A stretch of 64,000 nucleotides of DNA, from assembly GCA_901472505.1 (NCBI GenBank), contig LR590468.1, positions 2,827,501 to 2,891,500 on the forward strand. The letters are read 5' to 3'. Position 1 is the first letter of the stretch. Each line of letters starts with the position of its first letter. Position numbers and translations under genes: made by a program. The DNA comes from Proteus vulgaris (GTDB taxonomy: Bacteria; Pseudomonadota; Gammaproteobacteria; Enterobacterales; Enterobacteriaceae). The notes beneath the pieces are model-generated. The model did not search any database and had not been told where the DNA came from. It saw nothing but the letters and a program-made list of their open reading frames with translations. Shown in pieces: positions 49,120 to 60,929 of this stretch.

Positions 49120-50643
49120 TTAATTACGGCGTTTAATAAAGGCGATAATAAAAAATAATCCAACCAGTATCCACAATGGTGTATTACCCCATTTGTAATA
49201 AGGGGTTAATCCTGTTGTTGGTGTGATTTTTTCCGCTAAAGCACCTTCTTCAAATTGAGGAAGTTGAGAAATTACATCACCATTAGCTGCAATAAAGGCT
49301 GTAATACCGTTATTTGTCGAACGTAATAAGGGTCTTCCTAACTCTAGAGAACGCATTCTCGCCATTTGGAAATGCTGCCAAGGGCCGATTGAATTACCAA
49401 ACCAAGCATCATTAGAAATCGTCAACAAAAACCGAGTATCAGGTTTGAAGTTAGCACGAACTTGTTCACCTAAAATAATTTCGTAGCAAATAGCTGCGGT
49501 TATTTTGGCATCATTGACAGTAAGCTGAGGTTGTACATATTCACCCTGGCTCAATGATGACATCGGTAAATTAAAGAAAGGTGCAAGTGGGCGTAATAGT
49601 GATTCTAGTGGTACATACTCACCAAAAGGAACAAGGTGATGTTTATTATAGCGATCCGTTGCTGGATATTGATAAGCATAGTGTTCACCTAATGTGATAA
49701 CACTATTGTAGAAACGATAACCTTTTAATGTTGGTCGAGCATCAATAATTCCCGTCATTAAATGGGTGTCTTGCTCTCTTAGTTGCTTATCAAGCTCCGC
49801 TAAAAAACCTTGTTGTTGAATTTCGACATCAGGGATCGCAGATTCAGGCCAAATAATCAGATTCGCCTTACCGATAAAAGGGCGACTTAAGGTGAGATAG
49901 GTTTTTAGCGTACTTTCTAATGTGCCCGGTTCCCATTTTAATGATTGTGCGATATTGCCTTGGATTAATGCAATTTCTTGCGTTTCATCCTGTAAAGGCT
50001 GATACCACTGATAAGATTTAAAGCTGACCGGTAATACTAATAAAAGAACAGCAACGACAAGGCTGTAAATTGATTTTCGATAGAGTGCAAATGCCAGAAG
50101 GCCACTGATAACGGTAAGTAGTAGTGTTATCATGGTAACACCAAAAATAGGCGCAATACCTTTTAATGGGCCATCAATTTGGCTGTAACCGAATTGTAAC
50201 CATGGAAAACCAGATAATACCCAACCCCTTAAAAACTCTGTAATTTGCCATAGTGCAGGGGCTGCGAATACAAACCGCCATAGTGTGGGGGTTGGAAAAA
50301 ATCTATTTAGTAAGCCTGCAAATAACAGCGTATAGAGTGATAAATAGAGTGCTAATAAAATCACTAAAAAGATGTTTATTGCAAACGGCATACCACCAAA
50401 ATCAGCAATGCTGACATAAACCCAATTTACGCCAGTACCAAATAAGCCAAAACCCCAAGCAAAGCCAAGGAATGCACCTTGTCGAGATGTGCGCTGTGTG
50501 ATTATCAGTAATAGACCAAGCAGTGAAATTAAAGCCGCAGGCCAAAAGTCAAAAGGCGAAAACGCAAATGTGCCGATAGCACCGAAAAAAACCGCCAGAA
50601 GGGCACGAACCCACTGGCGGTTTAAGAAAGAGATATTATTCAT
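49120..50643 (-). CDS. lnt: Apolipoprotein N-acyltransferase Lnt
   Basis: 507 residues. About six membrane helices, then a nitrilase-like periplasmic domain with the Glu-Lys-Cys triad: Glu in [11 protein letters not shown], Lys in [12 protein letters not shown] and Cys in [11 protein letters not shown]. It adds the third acyl chain to lipoproteins at the inner membrane. I start at [11 protein letters not shown] (50643), which has AGGA eight bases upstream; the frame is open six codons further into corC. E. coli Lnt is 512 residues. Confidence 0.95.
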   Translation of the reverse strand: MNNISFLNRQWVRALLAVFFGAIGTFAFSPFDFWPAALISLLGLLLIITQRTSRQGAFLGFAWGFGLFGTGVNWVYVSIADFGGMPFAINIFLVILLALYLSLYTLLFAGLLNRFFPTPTLWRFVFAAPALWQITEFLRGWVLSGFPWLQFGYSQIDGPLKGIAPIFGVTMITLLLTVISGLLAFALYRKSIYSLVVAVLLLVLPVSFKSYQWYQPLQDETQEIALIQGNIAQSLKWEPGTLESTLKTYLTLSRPFIGKANLIIWPESAIPDVEIQQQGFLAELDKQLREQDTHLMTGIIDARPTLKGYRFYNSVITLGEHYAYQYPATDRYNKHHLVPFGEYVPLESLLRPLAPFFNLPMSSLSQGEYVQPQLTVNDAKITAAICYEIILGEQVRANFKPDTRFLLTISNDAWFGNSIGPWQHFQMARMRSLELGRPLLRSTNNGITAFIAANGDVISQLPQFEEGALAEKITPTTGLTPYYKWGNTPLWILVGLFFIIAFIKRRN

Positions 50644-50650
50644 TGATATC

Positions 50651-51532
50651 CTATGCATCATTACCTAGTTCAGGAATGGGCGCATCATCGGGGATATGCA
50701 CATAAACCTGAATGATCTTACGGCTGTCTGCCATAACAACTTTAAATTGGTAATTATCAATAGTAATAGTTTCACCACGAGCAGGAAGGTGACCAAAGGC
50801 TTGCATAACTAAACCGCCAATAGTATCAACTTCTTCATCGCTGAAATGTGTACCGAACGCTTCATTGAAATCTTCTATCTGGGTTAAAGCTCGAACTGAG
50901 TAAGCGTGGCGACTTAGTGGACGAATATCAATATCATCCTCATCGTCATACTCATCTTCAATTTCGCCTACGATAAGTTCTAGAATATCTTCAATTGTGA
51001 CAAGCCCTGATACACCTCCGAATTCATCAATTACAATCGCCATATGATAGCGTTGTGAGCGGAACTCTTTTAATAGGCGATCGACCCGTTTACTTTCAGG
51101 TACAACAACCGCTGAACGTAAGACTTTATCCATACTAAATGGCTCTGCGTCAGTACGCATAAATGGCAGTAAATCTTTTGCCATCAATAAGCCTTCAATA
51201 TGATCTTTGTCTTCGCTTATGACTGGGAAACGGGAATGTGCTGAATCAATAATTACATCTAAACATTCATCAAGAGTTTGATTACGTTTTAGTGTAACGA
51301 TTTGGGAGCGCGGGATCATAATATCCCGAACGCGCTGTTCAGCAATATCCATTACCCCTTCAAGCATGTCGCGGGTATCAGGATCAATTAATTCTTTCTG
51401 TTCAGAATCGCGGATAAGCTCCATCAGATCATCACGGTTTTTAGGTTCACCGTGGAACCACTGATTAAGCAGTGTGAGAAACCCTTTCTTAGGACCAGGG
51501 TTATCGTTACTCGAAGATTGGTCGTCGCTCAT
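50651..51532 (-). CDS. corC: CBS/CorC_HlyC domain protein CorC (YbeX)
   Basis: 293 residues (E. coli 292). A tandem CBS pair at about residues 68-190 ([19 protein letters not shown] and [19 protein letters not shown]) is followed by a transporter-associated domain ([21 protein letters not shown]). It is soluble, has been linked to magnesium/cobalt efflux and more recently to ribosome homeostasis. It sits between ybeY (about 70 bases upstream) and lnt. Confidence 0.94.
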   Translation of the reverse strand: MSDDQSSSNDNPGPKKGFLTLLNQWFHGEPKNRDDLMELIRDSEQKELIDPDTRDMLEGVMDIAEQRVRDIMIPRSQIVTLKRNQTLDECLDVIIDSAHSRFPVISEDKDHIEGLLMAKDLLPFMRTDAEPFSMDKVLRSAVVVPESKRVDRLLKEFRSQRYHMAIVIDEFGGVSGLVTIEDILELIVGEIEDEYDDEDDIDIRPLSRHAYSVRALTQIEDFNEAFGTHFSDEEVDTIGGLVMQAFGHLPARGETITIDNYQFKVVMADSRKIIQVYVHIPDDAPIPELGNDA

Positions 51533-51603
51533 GGCGTTTTAACTATTTTTCCTCATTGAATGGTTAATTGGATATAATATTTATCATAAAAATAAGATAA
51601 CTG

Positions 51604-52071
51604 TTACTCTTTTTCAATTAAATAGGGATCTGCATAACCTAAATTTTGTAAGATTTCTGTTTCTAAACTTTCCATTTCTTCGGCTTCATCATCTTCTATA
51701 TGATCATAACCTAAAAGATGTAGGCAACCATGAATCACCATGTGTGCCCAATGTTCTTCAACCGTCTTACTCTGTTCAACCGCTTCCTTTTCTACCACCT
51801 GGCGACAAATAATTAAATCACCTAATAGAGGCAATTCAATTTCAGGCGGTGCTTCAAAAGGAAAAGAAAGCACGTTAGTGGGTCTATCTTTACCGCGATA
51901 AGTGAGATTAAGCTCGTGACTTTCTGCTTCATCAACAATACGAATAGTGACTTCACTGACTGGTTGAAACTGTGGTAATACCGCTTCGAGCCATGTCATA
52001 AATTGGGCTTCACTCGGAAGCCCTTGCGTATTTTCACTTGCAATTTGTAAATCAAGGATAACTTCACTCAT
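51604..52071 (-). CDS. ybeY: Endoribonuclease YbeY
   Basis: 155 residues, exactly the E. coli length from [11 protein letters not shown] (52071). The zinc motif [11 protein letters not shown] and the conserved [15 protein letters not shown] are present. It takes part in 16S rRNA 3' maturation and ribosome quality control. It starts eight bases inside the end of ybeZ; a longer open frame upstream overlaps ybeZ and is not used. Confidence 0.95.
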   Translation of the reverse strand: MSEVILDLQIASENTQGLPSEAQFMTWLEAVLPQFQPVSEVTIRIVDEAESHELNLTYRGKDRPTNVLSFPFEAPPEIELPLLGDLIICRQVVEKEAVEQSKTVEEHWAHMVIHGCLHLLGYDHIEDDEAEEMESLETEILQNLGYADPYLIEKE

Positions 52072-53125
52072 GATTTTCTCTCTGAAGCTTCTCTTTTTCT
52101 GCTTTGATAGCTTGACGACGTTTTTGGTCTTCGGTTTCCCAAGCTTCATAAGCGATAACAATTTTGGCAACCACAGGGTGACGAACAACATCTTCACTAT
52201 GGAAAAAATTAAAACTTAAATCATTCACATCTGATAAAACTTCGATGGCATGACGTAAGCCCGATTTATTGCCTCTTGGCAAGTCAATCTGAGTTATATC
52301 CCCAGTGACCACGGCTTTAGAGTTAAAACCAATACGCGTTAAGAACATTTTCATTTGTTCAATGGTGGTGTTTTGGCTTTCATCAAGAATGATGAAAGCA
52401 TCATTGAGTGTACGTCCACGCATATAAGCGAGAGGTGCAACTTCAATAACATTACGCTCTATTAGTTTCTCAACTTTTTCAAAACCCAACATCTCAAATA
52501 ACGCATCATAAAGTGGTCGTAAATAGGGATCGACTTTTTGACTTAAATCACCTGGTAAAAAACCTAATTTTTCACCCGCTTCAACTGCAGGCCGCGTCAA
52601 CAAAATACGACGCACTTCTTGGCGTTCAAGGGCATCAACAGCGGCAGCAACAGCTAGATAAGTTTTCCCTGTACCCGCAGGCCCAATACCAAACGTAATA
52701 TCATGAGTCTGAATATTGGCAATGTATTGTGCTTGATTTGGTGTACGAGGTTTTATCACACCACGTTTAGTTCGAATATTGGTCGATTTTCCAAACTCAG
52801 GAACATGCTCATCACTTTGTTCAAGCACACGGCTTTCTTTGATAGCAAGATGAATTTGTTCAGGGTCGATATCGGGGATCACGCCTTTCATCGGCGAGGT
52901 TTCCACATACAGGCGACGTAGAATTCCTGCGGCCGCATTGACACATAATGATTTTCCCGTGAGTTTAAAACGGTTATCACGATGATTAATCTCAATACCT
53001 AAACGGCGCTCAAGTTGCTTAATATTATCGTCAAATGGGCCACATAGACTCATCAAACGGGCATTGTCAGCTGGCTCTAAGAAAATTTCTTGGGTCGCTA
53101 CTTGTGCATGTGCTATTACTGTCAC
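52064..53125 (-). CDS. ybeZ: PhoH-like ATPase YbeZ
   Basis: 353 residues. Walker [13 protein letters not shown] near residue 147 and Walker [11 protein letters not shown], with an N-terminal KH-like segment ([15 protein letters not shown]). An RNA-linked ATPase that interacts with YbeY. The C-terminal 20 residues are Lys/Glu-rich. It follows miaB by 28 bases and overlaps ybeY. Confidence 0.94.
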   Translation of the reverse strand: MTVIAHAQVATQEIFLEPADNARLMSLCGPFDDNIKQLERRLGIEINHRDNRFKLTGKSLCVNAAAGILRRLYVETSPMKGVIPDIDPEQIHLAIKESRVLEQSDEHVPEFGKSTNIRTKRGVIKPRTPNQAQYIANIQTHDITFGIGPAGTGKTYLAVAAAVDALERQEVRRILLTRPAVEAGEKLGFLPGDLSQKVDPYLRPLYDALFEMLGFEKVEKLIERNVIEVAPLAYMRGRTLNDAFIILDESQNTTIEQMKMFLTRIGFNSKAVVTGDITQIDLPRGNKSGLRHAIEVLSDVNDLSFNFFHSEDVVRHPVVAKIVIAYEAWETEDQKRRQAIKAEKEKLQRENHE

Positions 53126-53153
53126 TGATTATCCTTTTGTTAAATCTGATCAA

Positions 53154-54584
53154 TTAAGGTTGGTAAACACCGACCCCTAATTCATCTTCTTTACGAGTAC
53201 GTGCAATGACGGATTCTGGTGATTCATGGGTACGTAAATCCATTTGATCTTCCGTTCTAACCACTTTACCACGTAGTGAGTTGGCATAAACGTCAACAAT
53301 TTCAACATCAACGAATTTACCAATCATATCGGGTGTACCTTCAAAGTTAACCACACGGTTATTTTCAGTACGACCAGAAAGCTCCATTACATTTTTACGT
53401 GAAGGGCCTTCAACAAGAATACGTTGCACACTGTTTAGCATCGCTCGGCTAAAATTCATCGCTTGCTGATTGATGCGCTGTTGTAGCAGATATAAACGCT
53501 GTTTCTTTTCATCTTCGCTAACGTCATCAGGTAAGTCGGCTGCTGGAGTACCCGGACGTGCTGAATAGATGAAACTAAAGCTCATATCGAAATTAACATC
53601 AGCAATTAATTGCATGGTTTTTTCAAAATCGTCTTGTGTTTCACCGGGGAAACCGATGATAAAGTCTGAACTTATCAGAATATCAGGACGTGCTTTGCGT
53701 AATTTGCGAATGATGCTTTTATATTCAAGTGCCGTATGGTTACGCTTCATTAATGTTAGAATACGGTCAGAACCACTTTGCACAGGTAAGTGTAAATAGC
53801 TGACTAATTCTGGCGTATCTTCATATACAGCAACAATATCGTCAGTAAATTCGATAGGGTGGCTAGTGGTAAAGCGAATACGGTCAATACCATCAATTGC
53901 CGCGACTAAGCGAATTAACTCAGCAAAGCTACAAATTTGGCCATCAAAAGTGGCACCACGATAGGCGTTTACGTTCTGACCTAATAGGTTAACTTCGCGT
54001 ACACCTTGAGCGGCTAGTTGTGCTATTTCAAATAATACATCATCACAAGGGCGGCTGACTTCTTCACCTCGAGTGTAAGGAACAACGCAGAAAGAACAGT
54101 ATTTGTTACAGCCTTCCATGATAGAAACGAAAGCAGAAGGGCCTTCTGCACGAGGCTCAGGTAAACGGTCAAATTTTTCGATTTCAGGGAAACTGATATC
54201 GACAACCGGGCTTTTGGTGCCTTTAACCTGATTAATCATTTCAGGTAAACGGTGTAAGGTTTGTGGTCCGAAGATAATATCGACACACTGCGCACGTTGA
54301 CGGATGTATTCACCTTCTTGAGAGGCAACACAGCCACCGACGCCAATGATAATATCGGGTTTATTATCTTTAAAATATTTCCAACGTCCTAACTGATGAA
54401 AGACTTTTTCTTGTGCTTTCTCACGGATAGAACAGGTATTTAACAGTAGAATGTCCGCATCTTCGGCGACATCGGTTAACTGATAACCGTGGGTGCTTTC
54501 GAGTAGGTCTGCCATTTTGGATGAATCGTACTCATTCATCTGACAGCCCCAAGTTTTAATGTACAGTTTTTTTATCGTCGACAT
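53154..54584 (-). CDS. miaB: tRNA-2-methylthio-N6-dimethylallyladenosine synthase MiaB
   Basis: 476 residues. N-terminal UPF0004 domain with three cluster Cys ([33 protein letters not shown]), radical-SAM motif CNKYCSFC and a C-terminal TRAM domain ([21 protein letters not shown]). It methylthiolates i6A37 in tRNAs that read UNN codons. It diverges from ubiF. E. coli MiaB is 474 residues. Confidence 0.97.
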   Translation of the reverse strand: MSTIKKLYIKTWGCQMNEYDSSKMADLLESTHGYQLTDVAEDADILLLNTCSIREKAQEKVFHQLGRWKYFKDNKPDIIIGVGGCVASQEGEYIRQRAQCVDIIFGPQTLHRLPEMINQVKGTKSPVVDISFPEIEKFDRLPEPRAEGPSAFVSIMEGCNKYCSFCVVPYTRGEEVSRPCDDVLFEIAQLAAQGVREVNLLGQNVNAYRGATFDGQICSFAELIRLVAAIDGIDRIRFTTSHPIEFTDDIVAVYEDTPELVSYLHLPVQSGSDRILTLMKRNHTALEYKSIIRKLRKARPDILISSDFIIGFPGETQDDFEKTMQLIADVNFDMSFSFIYSARPGTPAADLPDDVSEDEKKQRLYLLQQRINQQAMNFSRAMLNSVQRILVEGPSRKNVMELSGRTENNRVVNFEGTPDMIGKFVDVEIVDVYANSLRGKVVRTEDQMDLRTHESPESVIARTRKEDELGVGVYQP

Positions 54585-54771
54585 TGTGTAAATCCGGTAT
54601 TTTCAGTGAGACAATAGCTAATCACTGGAAAACGTTGCGTGTAATAAGCCAATAAGGCGGTTATTGTAGTCATTTGTGTGGTCAGTGACTAGAGTAAGTC
54701 GGTGCTAATTCTTTATGGCGTTTAGTTTAATCAAAATAAACTGAAACAGCGCTTACCTAATTATTAAAGTA

Positions 54772-55977
54772 ATGAGTTATGGCATAACAATGATGAGTAA
54801 TGTAAAAAACGATTTTGATGCAATCATCGCGGGTGGCGGAATGATTGGCGCTGCTGTTGCAATTGGACTGGCGCAAGAAGGATTGCGTGTCGCCATGATT
54901 GAGCGACAGTCTCCAGCACCTTTTGATGCGTCATCTCATCCTGATATCCGTATTTCTGCGATTAGTTGTGCGTCCGTTAGTCTATTAAAACAACTAGGTG
55001 CATGGCAACATGTTTTGGCTATGCGTTCTGCACCTTATCTGACTCTTGAAACATGGGAAGAAGAAAACGCCCATGTGATTTTTGATGCAAAAAGCTTAGG
55101 GCTACCCGAATTAGGATATATGGTTGAAAACCGTATTTTGCAATTAGCGCTTTGGCAAGAGGCTGAACGTTATAGCAATATCACTTTATTATGTCCAAAT
55201 AGTCTAAGTAAAATGACTTATTTAGATGATAAATGGACAGTAACGCTTTCTGATGGTAAGGAGGTGACCACAAATTTAGTGATAGGTGCTGATGGTGCAA
55301 ACTCTCAAGTGCGCAAATTTGCAGGTATTGGTAGCAATGGTTGGCAATATCGCCAATCGTGTATGTTGATTACAGTAAAAACAGAATTACCTCCAGAAAA
55401 GGGAACGTGGCAACGATTTTATCCTTCAGGGCCACGCGCCTATTTACCGCTTTTTGATAACTGGGCTTGTTTAGTTTGGTATGACTCGCCTGACAGAATT
55501 AGAAAACTACAAAACATGTCAATGGCGCAGTTAGAAAAAGAAATTCAACATGCTTTTCCTGAACGTTTAGGAAAAGCGACACCTATTGCTACGGGTTCAT
55601 TTCCCTTAACGCGTCAACATGCAAGTCGTTATGTTGATAAAGGCATTATTTTGTTGGGAGATGCGGCTCACACCATTAATCCATTAGCAGGACAGGGCGT
55701 TAACTTAGGTTATCGTGATGTGGATTGTTTCTTGAACTTAGTGGCTGAGGCTAAAAAACATTTCGAGCCTTGGGATTCAATGGCGTTATTGAAAAAATAT
55801 CAGCGTCGTCGTATGCCTGATAATTTAGTTATGCAAGCGGGTATGGATGTCTTTTATCACGCCTTTAGTCACCAACTACCGGGTTTAAAAGTCGTTAGAA
55901 ATATCGGCCTTTTAGCAGCTCAACATGCAGGAAAAGCGAAAGAGGCAGCGTTGCGTTATGCGTTAGGTATTAAATAA
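54772..55977 (+). CDS. ubiF: 3-demethoxyubiquinol 3-hydroxylase UbiF
   Basis: About 400 residues, FAD monooxygenase of the UbiH/COQ6 group. FAD motifs are AIIAGGGMIGAAVAIGLA near residue 18, VIGADGANSQVRK (DG motif) and LLGDAAHTINPLAGQGVNLG (GD motif). The position between miaB and the tRNA cluster is that of ubiF in E. coli, which picks it out from UbiH and UbiI. Starts at 54772, 54790 or 54793 are possible and no ribosome binding site decides. Confidence 0.9.
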   Translation: MSYGITMMSNVKNDFDAIIAGGGMIGAAVAIGLAQEGLRVAMIERQSPAPFDASSHPDIRISAISCASVSLLKQLGAWQHVLAMRSAPYLTLETWEEENAHVIFDAKSLGLPELGYMVENRILQLALWQEAERYSNITLLCPNSLSKMTYLDDKWTVTLSDGKEVTTNLVIGADGANSQVRKFAGIGSNGWQYRQSCMLITVKTELPPEKGTWQRFYPSGPRAYLPLFDNWACLVWYDSPDRIRKLQNMSMAQLEKEIQHAFPERLGKATPIATGSFPLTRQHASRYVDKGIILLGDAAHTINPLAGQGVNLGYRDVDCFLNLVAEAKKHFEPWDSMALLKKYQRRRMPDNLVMQAGMDVFYHAFSHQLPGLKVVRNIGLLAAQHAGKAKEAALRYALGIK

Positions 55978-55982
55978 TTAGA

Positions 55983-56016
55983 AATGCGATGATCTCTTTG
56001 GAGAGATCATCGCATT
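55983..56016. terminator. Long perfect hairpin between convergent ubiF and frmB
   Basis: AATGCGATGATCTC and GAGATCATCGCATT form a 14-bp stem, four bases after the ubiF stop and just before the frmB stop. There is no T-tract on either strand, so it is a terminator only in a loose sense or a 3' end protector. Confidence 0.6.
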
Positions 56017-56020
56017 ATGG

Positions 56021-56851
56021 CTAAGCGTTTAAGTGCTTAGCATGAAAAGCAATATGCTCACCAATAAAACTCATGACAAAATAATAACTGTGATCATACC
56101 CTTGATGTAAATTCAATTGATAAGGGAACTGTTTTTTGTCACAAGCTTGCGCGAATAATTCAGGTTTAAGTTGCTCTTGATAGAACGGATCATCGAGCCC
56201 GACATCAACACGCATAGGTAATACACTTTCTGTTTGGCTAACTAATTCAACCGCATCATATTGTTGCCATTGTGTCGTATCATCGCCTAAATAAGCGCTA
56301 AACGCCTTTTGGCCCCAAGGAACAATAGAAGGTGCCACTATGGGAGAAAATGCGGACACACTGCTGTAGCGGTCCAAATTTCGTAAGGCAATTGTTAAGG
56401 CGCCATGTCCTCCCATTGAATGCCCGCTAATCGCGCGTTTTTCTGTGGCAGGAAAATGTGTTTCAATCAGTGCCGGAAGCTCATCAACAATATAGTCATA
56501 CATCTTGTAATGATCATTCCAAGGGGATTGGGTGGCATTAAGATAAAAACCCGCACCTTGCCCTAGATCATAGGCACTATCATCAGTGATATTTTCACCA
56601 CGAGGGCTGGTATCTGGTACAACCAAAATAATGCCATGCTGTGATGCAAATTGTTGAGCGCCTGCTTTAGTAATAAAGTTTTGCTCATTGCAGGTTAAGC
56701 CTGATAACCAATATAAAACAGGGGATTTTTGCCCTTTTTCCATAGGCGGAAGATAGATGGCAAATTTCATCTCACAATTTAACGCCTTTGATGTATGTTG
56801 ATAAACTTCTTGCCAGCCACCAAAACAGGCGTGACGTTCAATCCTTTCCAT
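56021..56851 (-). CDS. frmB: S-formylglutathione hydrolase
   Basis: 276 residues, esterase D family. The nucleophile elbow is SGHSMGGHGAL near residue 146, with catalytic Asp in VGLDDPFYQ and His in GYDHSYYF. It hydrolyses S-formylglutathione to formate and glutathione, the last step of formaldehyde detoxification. It follows frmA by about 50 bases on the same strand. Confidence 0.94.
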   Translation of the reverse strand: MERIERHACFGGWQEVYQHTSKALNCEMKFAIYLPPMEKGQKSPVLYWLSGLTCNEQNFITKAGAQQFASQHGIILVVPDTSPRGENITDDSAYDLGQGAGFYLNATQSPWNDHYKMYDYIVDELPALIETHFPATEKRAISGHSMGGHGALTIALRNLDRYSSVSAFSPIVAPSIVPWGQKAFSAYLGDDTTQWQQYDAVELVSQTESVLPMRVDVGLDDPFYQEQLKPELFAQACDKKQFPYQLNLHQGYDHSYYFVMSFIGEHIAFHAKHLNA

Positions 56852-56904
56852 TTTGACTCCTTTAAAAACAAAGATAAGCCTATGAGGTATAGGCTTGAGG
56901 ATGA

Positions 56905-58312
<1,408 letters not shown>

Positions 58313-58327
58313 ATATAATCCTTAAGT

Positions 58328-58349
58328 ATACTATAGGGGAGTATAGTAT
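58328..58349. promoter_or_regulatory. FrmR operator
   Basis: ATACTATA-GGGGAG-TATAGTAT: perfect 8-base arms around a G-rich centre, typical of CsoR/RcnR-type operators. It lies 15 bases upstream of frmR. Confidence 0.85.
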
Positions 58350-58511
58350 TTACATGAATATATGTACAGAACGATCAATAAAATGAGAAATGATGAAAAA
58401 TAAATAAAAAATGAAGATATGTAGCGTGATGGCCTTTGAGAACAGAGGCATAAGGAAAGAAGGGGAGAATAGTGCTTAGAAAACTGATAGGAAAAAGTCA
58501 GTGACAAAAAC

Positions 58512-58541
58512 AAAAAAGACCCGCTATTGCGAGTCTTTTTT
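58512..58541 (-). terminator. Intrinsic terminator of the tRNA operon
   Basis: On the minus strand GACTCGC, AATA loop, GCGGGTC (one G-U pair) and T6, about 33 bases after the last tRNA-Leu. Confidence 0.88.
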
Positions 58542-58573
58542 GTTGATTTCGTGATAAACACGTTAGTAATCAA

Positions 58574-58658
58574 TGGTGCGGGAGGCGAGACTTGAACTCG
58601 CACACCTTGCGGCGCCAGAACCTAAATCTGGTGCGTCTACCAATTTCGCCACTCCCGC
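58574..58658 (-). tRNA. tRNA-Leu (TAG), second copy
   Basis: 85 bases with encoded CCA. Anticodon loop TTTAGGT gives anticodon UAG. Identical in every region compared to the copy at 59105-59189. It lies beyond a strong intrinsic terminator (58672-58695) within the cluster. Confidence 0.97.
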
Positions 58659-58671
58659 ATACAACGTTCAG

Positions 58672-58695
58672 AAAAAAAGACTCGCTCAGCGAGTC
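58672..58695 (-). terminator. Internal intrinsic terminator before the last tRNA-Leu
   Basis: On the minus strand GACTCGCT and AGCGAGTC form the stem (effective loop about five bases) followed by T7. It sits between tRNA-Gln (58710-58784) and tRNA-Leu (58574-58658). Confidence 0.85.
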
Positions 58696-58709
58696 TCTCT
58701 TTCGAAATA

Positions 58710-58784
58710 TGGCTGGGATACCAGGATTCGAACCTGGGAATGCCAGGATCAAAACCTGGTGCCTTACCGCTTGGCGATATCCCA
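58710..58784 (-). tRNA. tRNA-Gln (TTG)
   Basis: 75 bases with encoded CCA. Stem CCAGG/CCTGG around loop TTTTGAT gives anticodon UUG. Acceptor arm TGGGATA/TATCCCA. Confidence 0.97.
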
Positions 58785-58789
58785 AAAAA

Positions 58790-58866
58790 TGGTGGCTATG
58801 ACGGGATTCGAACCTGTGACCCCAACATTATGAGTGTTGTGCTCTAACCAGCTGAGCTACATAGCC
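58790..58866 (-). tRNA. tRNA-Met (CAT), elongator type
   Basis: 77 bases with encoded CCA. Anticodon loop CTCATAA; acceptor GGCTATG, close to E. coli metT/metU. Not an initiator: first base pair is matched. Confidence 0.97.
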
Positions 58867-58886
58867 ATATTGAATCTAGCGAAAGA

Positions 58887-58961
58887 TGGCTGGGGTACCA
58901 GGATTCGAACCTGGGAATGCCAGGATCAAAACCTGGTGCCTTACCGCTTGGCGATACCCCA
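58887..58961 (-). tRNA. tRNA-Gln (TTG)
   Basis: 75 bases with encoded CCA, loop TTTTGAT. Differs from its neighbours mainly in the acceptor stem (TGGGGTA/TACCCCA). Confidence 0.97.
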
Positions 58962-59002
58962 TCCGCTAATTCAATTGTCAACACACTTATTTATCAGAAG
59001 TA

Positions 59003-59077
59003 TGGCTGGGATACCAGGATTCGAACCTGGGAATGCCAGGATCAAAACCTGGTGCCTTACCGCTTGGCGATATCCCA
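59003..59077 (-). tRNA. tRNA-Gln (TTG)
   Basis: 75 bases with encoded CCA, loop TTTTGAT; same acceptor stem as the copy at 58710-58784. Confidence 0.97.
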
Positions 59078-59104
59078 ACTGATAAATTCTTGACGAGGTT
59101 AAAA

Positions 59105-59189
59105 TGGTGCGGGAGGCGAGACTTGAACTCGCACACCTTGCGGCGCCAGAACCTAAATCTGGTGCGTCTACCAATTTCGCCACTCCCGC
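59105..59189 (-). tRNA. tRNA-Leu (TAG)
   Basis: 85 bases with encoded CCA, long variable arm, anticodon UAG; equivalent of E. coli leuW. Confidence 0.97.
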
Positions 59190-59197
59190 AAAAAAGA

Positions 59198-59274
59198 TGG
59201 TGGCTATGACGGGATTCGAACCTGTGACCCCAACATTATGAGTGTTGTGCTCTAACCAGCTGAGCTACATAGCC
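59198..59274 (-). tRNA. tRNA-Met (CAT), elongator type, first gene of cluster
   Basis: 77 bases with encoded CCA, loop CTCATAA. First in transcription order, equivalent of E. coli metT. Confidence 0.97.
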
Positions 59275-59314
59275 ATCTTTTTTTTGCATAACCTTCGTCG
59301 GCGTTGCGGGGCGC

Positions 59315-59343
59315 ATTATGCGTATTACAGACAAATCCGTCAA
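59315..59343 (-). promoter_or_regulatory. Promoter of the tRNA operon with GC-rich discriminator
   Basis: On the minus strand TTGACG, a 17-base spacer and CATAAT, followed by GCGCCCCGC. The GC-rich discriminator is the mark of stringently controlled stable-RNA promoters. Confidence 0.88.
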
Positions 59344-59687
59344 CTGCTTTTTGCATTAATTTTCGAGAAACGTGTCCGTTTGCTCGATGGTTAATCATTT
59401 TGTCGAAAAAAGATCCAAAAAACAACCTTCTTGATCAAAAATATCCTCGAAAATAAGAGGGTGTAAAGTGTGAATAAAAAGAAAAAACAAAGCAGTAAGC
59501 GGAGAAGATAGGTGTAAATACGATTAAGACGTAGCGATAAAAAGAGATAAAAAAAAGAAATGCAGTAAAAAAATCACGTAACATTTCTTTTTTTAATCGT
59601 TTACTGTTTGAATTTTAGACTTATTTTTTCATTAAAATAAGAAAAAGTATTTGTTTAACTCAAAAAGTATAATTTATCATCAATAAC
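59344..59687. other. AT-rich spacer between tRNA promoter and nagC
   Basis: About 340 bases without a gene. It contains the nagC 3' end region with a short AT-only hairpin (CTTATTTT/AAAATAAG near 59620-59641) but no convincing terminator. E. coli has asnB and nagD in this interval; neither is present. Confidence 0.55.
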
Positions 59688-60914
59688 TTACTTTTCTAAT
59701 AGCTGTTGAAGCAATTCTCCATTGAGCATTGCACGTTTAGTTAATGCAAAAGCCCCTATTGCAGAACGATGATCAAGCTCTGATGTGACAACAGGAAGTG
59801 CTTCTCTAAATTCTTTTAATACTTGCGTATTAATACAACTTTGAATAGAAGGAAGCAAAATTTCAGCGGCTTCGGTTAACTCACCTGCTAAAACAACCTT
59901 TTGTGGGTTAAATAAGTTAATCGCAATTGCAATCGCTTTACCTAAATGTAGACCAACTTGTTTAATGGTTTCGACCGCTAACGGATCATTTTTAACCGCA
60001 GCATGACAGATATCTTGGATTTGACACTGTGTCGGTGATAAATATTGGCTTGGGTAGCCTTGCTCTAATTGATAACGTACTTTGGCTTCAATTGCCGTGT
60101 TTGATGCAATTGTTTCTAAACAGCCAAAATTACCACAATGACAACGTTCGCCCAGAGGATCTATTTGAATATGGCCAATTTCTCCCAGGTTACCGCGCTG
60201 ATTGAGGAGAATTTTATTGTTAATAATAACACCAGCACCTGCCCCACGATGAATTCGCACTAACAGTGAATCTTCACAATCTCTTGTGGCGCCGAAATAG
60301 TTTTCAGCTAATGCAAGGCTTCGAATATCATGGCCAGCATAACACGGGAGGTTAAAGCGCTTTTCTAGACTATTGACTAAAGCCCAGTTATCCACTTTCA
60401 TATGAGGCATATAGCGGACAATGCCTTTATTAGGATCAACAAGGCCGGGCAAAATCACTGAAATTGAAATAAGTTCACGAATACGACGTTGATTTTGTTT
60501 AATAAAGTCATTAATTGCGTTAATAAGTAGCGCTTCAACTTCATTTTGCGTGCTTTGCTCTATGGGATAGTGTTGCTCAATAATGACCTTACCACTCAGA
60601 TCATAGAGTGCGACAGTCGCATCATTGCGTCCTAGTCGCACACTGACGGTATTAAAATTGCGATGTTCAACAATAATGGAAATTGCACGGCGCCCACCTG
60701 TTGAAGCTTGCTGGTCAACTTCTTTAATTAGTCCACGCTCAAGCAACTGACGAGTAATTTTAGTCACACTGGCTGGTGCTAATTGGCTTTGTTCGGCTAT
60801 TTGGATACGGGAAATTGGTCCGTGTTGATCAATAAGTCGATACACAATCGCACTGTTAAGTTGTTTAACAAGATCGATATTGCCAATTTGCGTTTCAGTG
60901 TTGTTGTGACTCAT
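59688..60914 (-). CDS. nagC: N-acetylglucosamine repressor NagC
   Basis: 408 residues, ROK family. The N-terminal winged helix (GPISRIQIAEQSQLAPASVTKI) binds DNA; the C-terminal sugar-kinase-like domain has the ROK zinc motif CHCGNFGCLE and binds GlcNAc-6-phosphate, the inducer. I start at MSHNNTETQIGN (60914), which aligns with E. coli NagC (406); a Met four codons earlier is possible. It follows nagA closely. It should act on the two operators between nagB and nagE. Confidence 0.95.
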   Translation of the reverse strand: MSHNNTETQIGNIDLVKQLNSAIVYRLIDQHGPISRIQIAEQSQLAPASVTKITRQLLERGLIKEVDQQASTGGRRAISIIVEHRNFNTVSVRLGRNDATVALYDLSGKVIIEQHYPIEQSTQNEVEALLINAINDFIKQNQRRIRELISISVILPGLVDPNKGIVRYMPHMKVDNWALVNSLEKRFNLPCYAGHDIRSLALAENYFGATRDCEDSLLVRIHRGAGAGVIINNKILLNQRGNLGEIGHIQIDPLGERCHCGNFGCLETIASNTAIEAKVRYQLEQGYPSQYLSPTQCQIQDICHAAVKNDPLAVETIKQVGLHLGKAIAIAINLFNPQKVVLAGELTEAAEILLPSIQSCINTQVLKEFREALPVVTSELDHRSAIGAFALTKRAMLNGELLQQLLEK

Positions 60915-60929
60915 CAGCATATACATCCA

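Noticed and set aside
58571..59183. Several similar open frames on both strands across the tRNA cluster
   Set aside because: They repeat because the tRNA genes repeat; the tRNA folds explain the sequence fully.
58574..59274. Repeat array in the tRNA region as a possible CRISPR
   Set aside because: The repeats are complete tRNA genes with CCA ends, not short repeats with uniform spacers.
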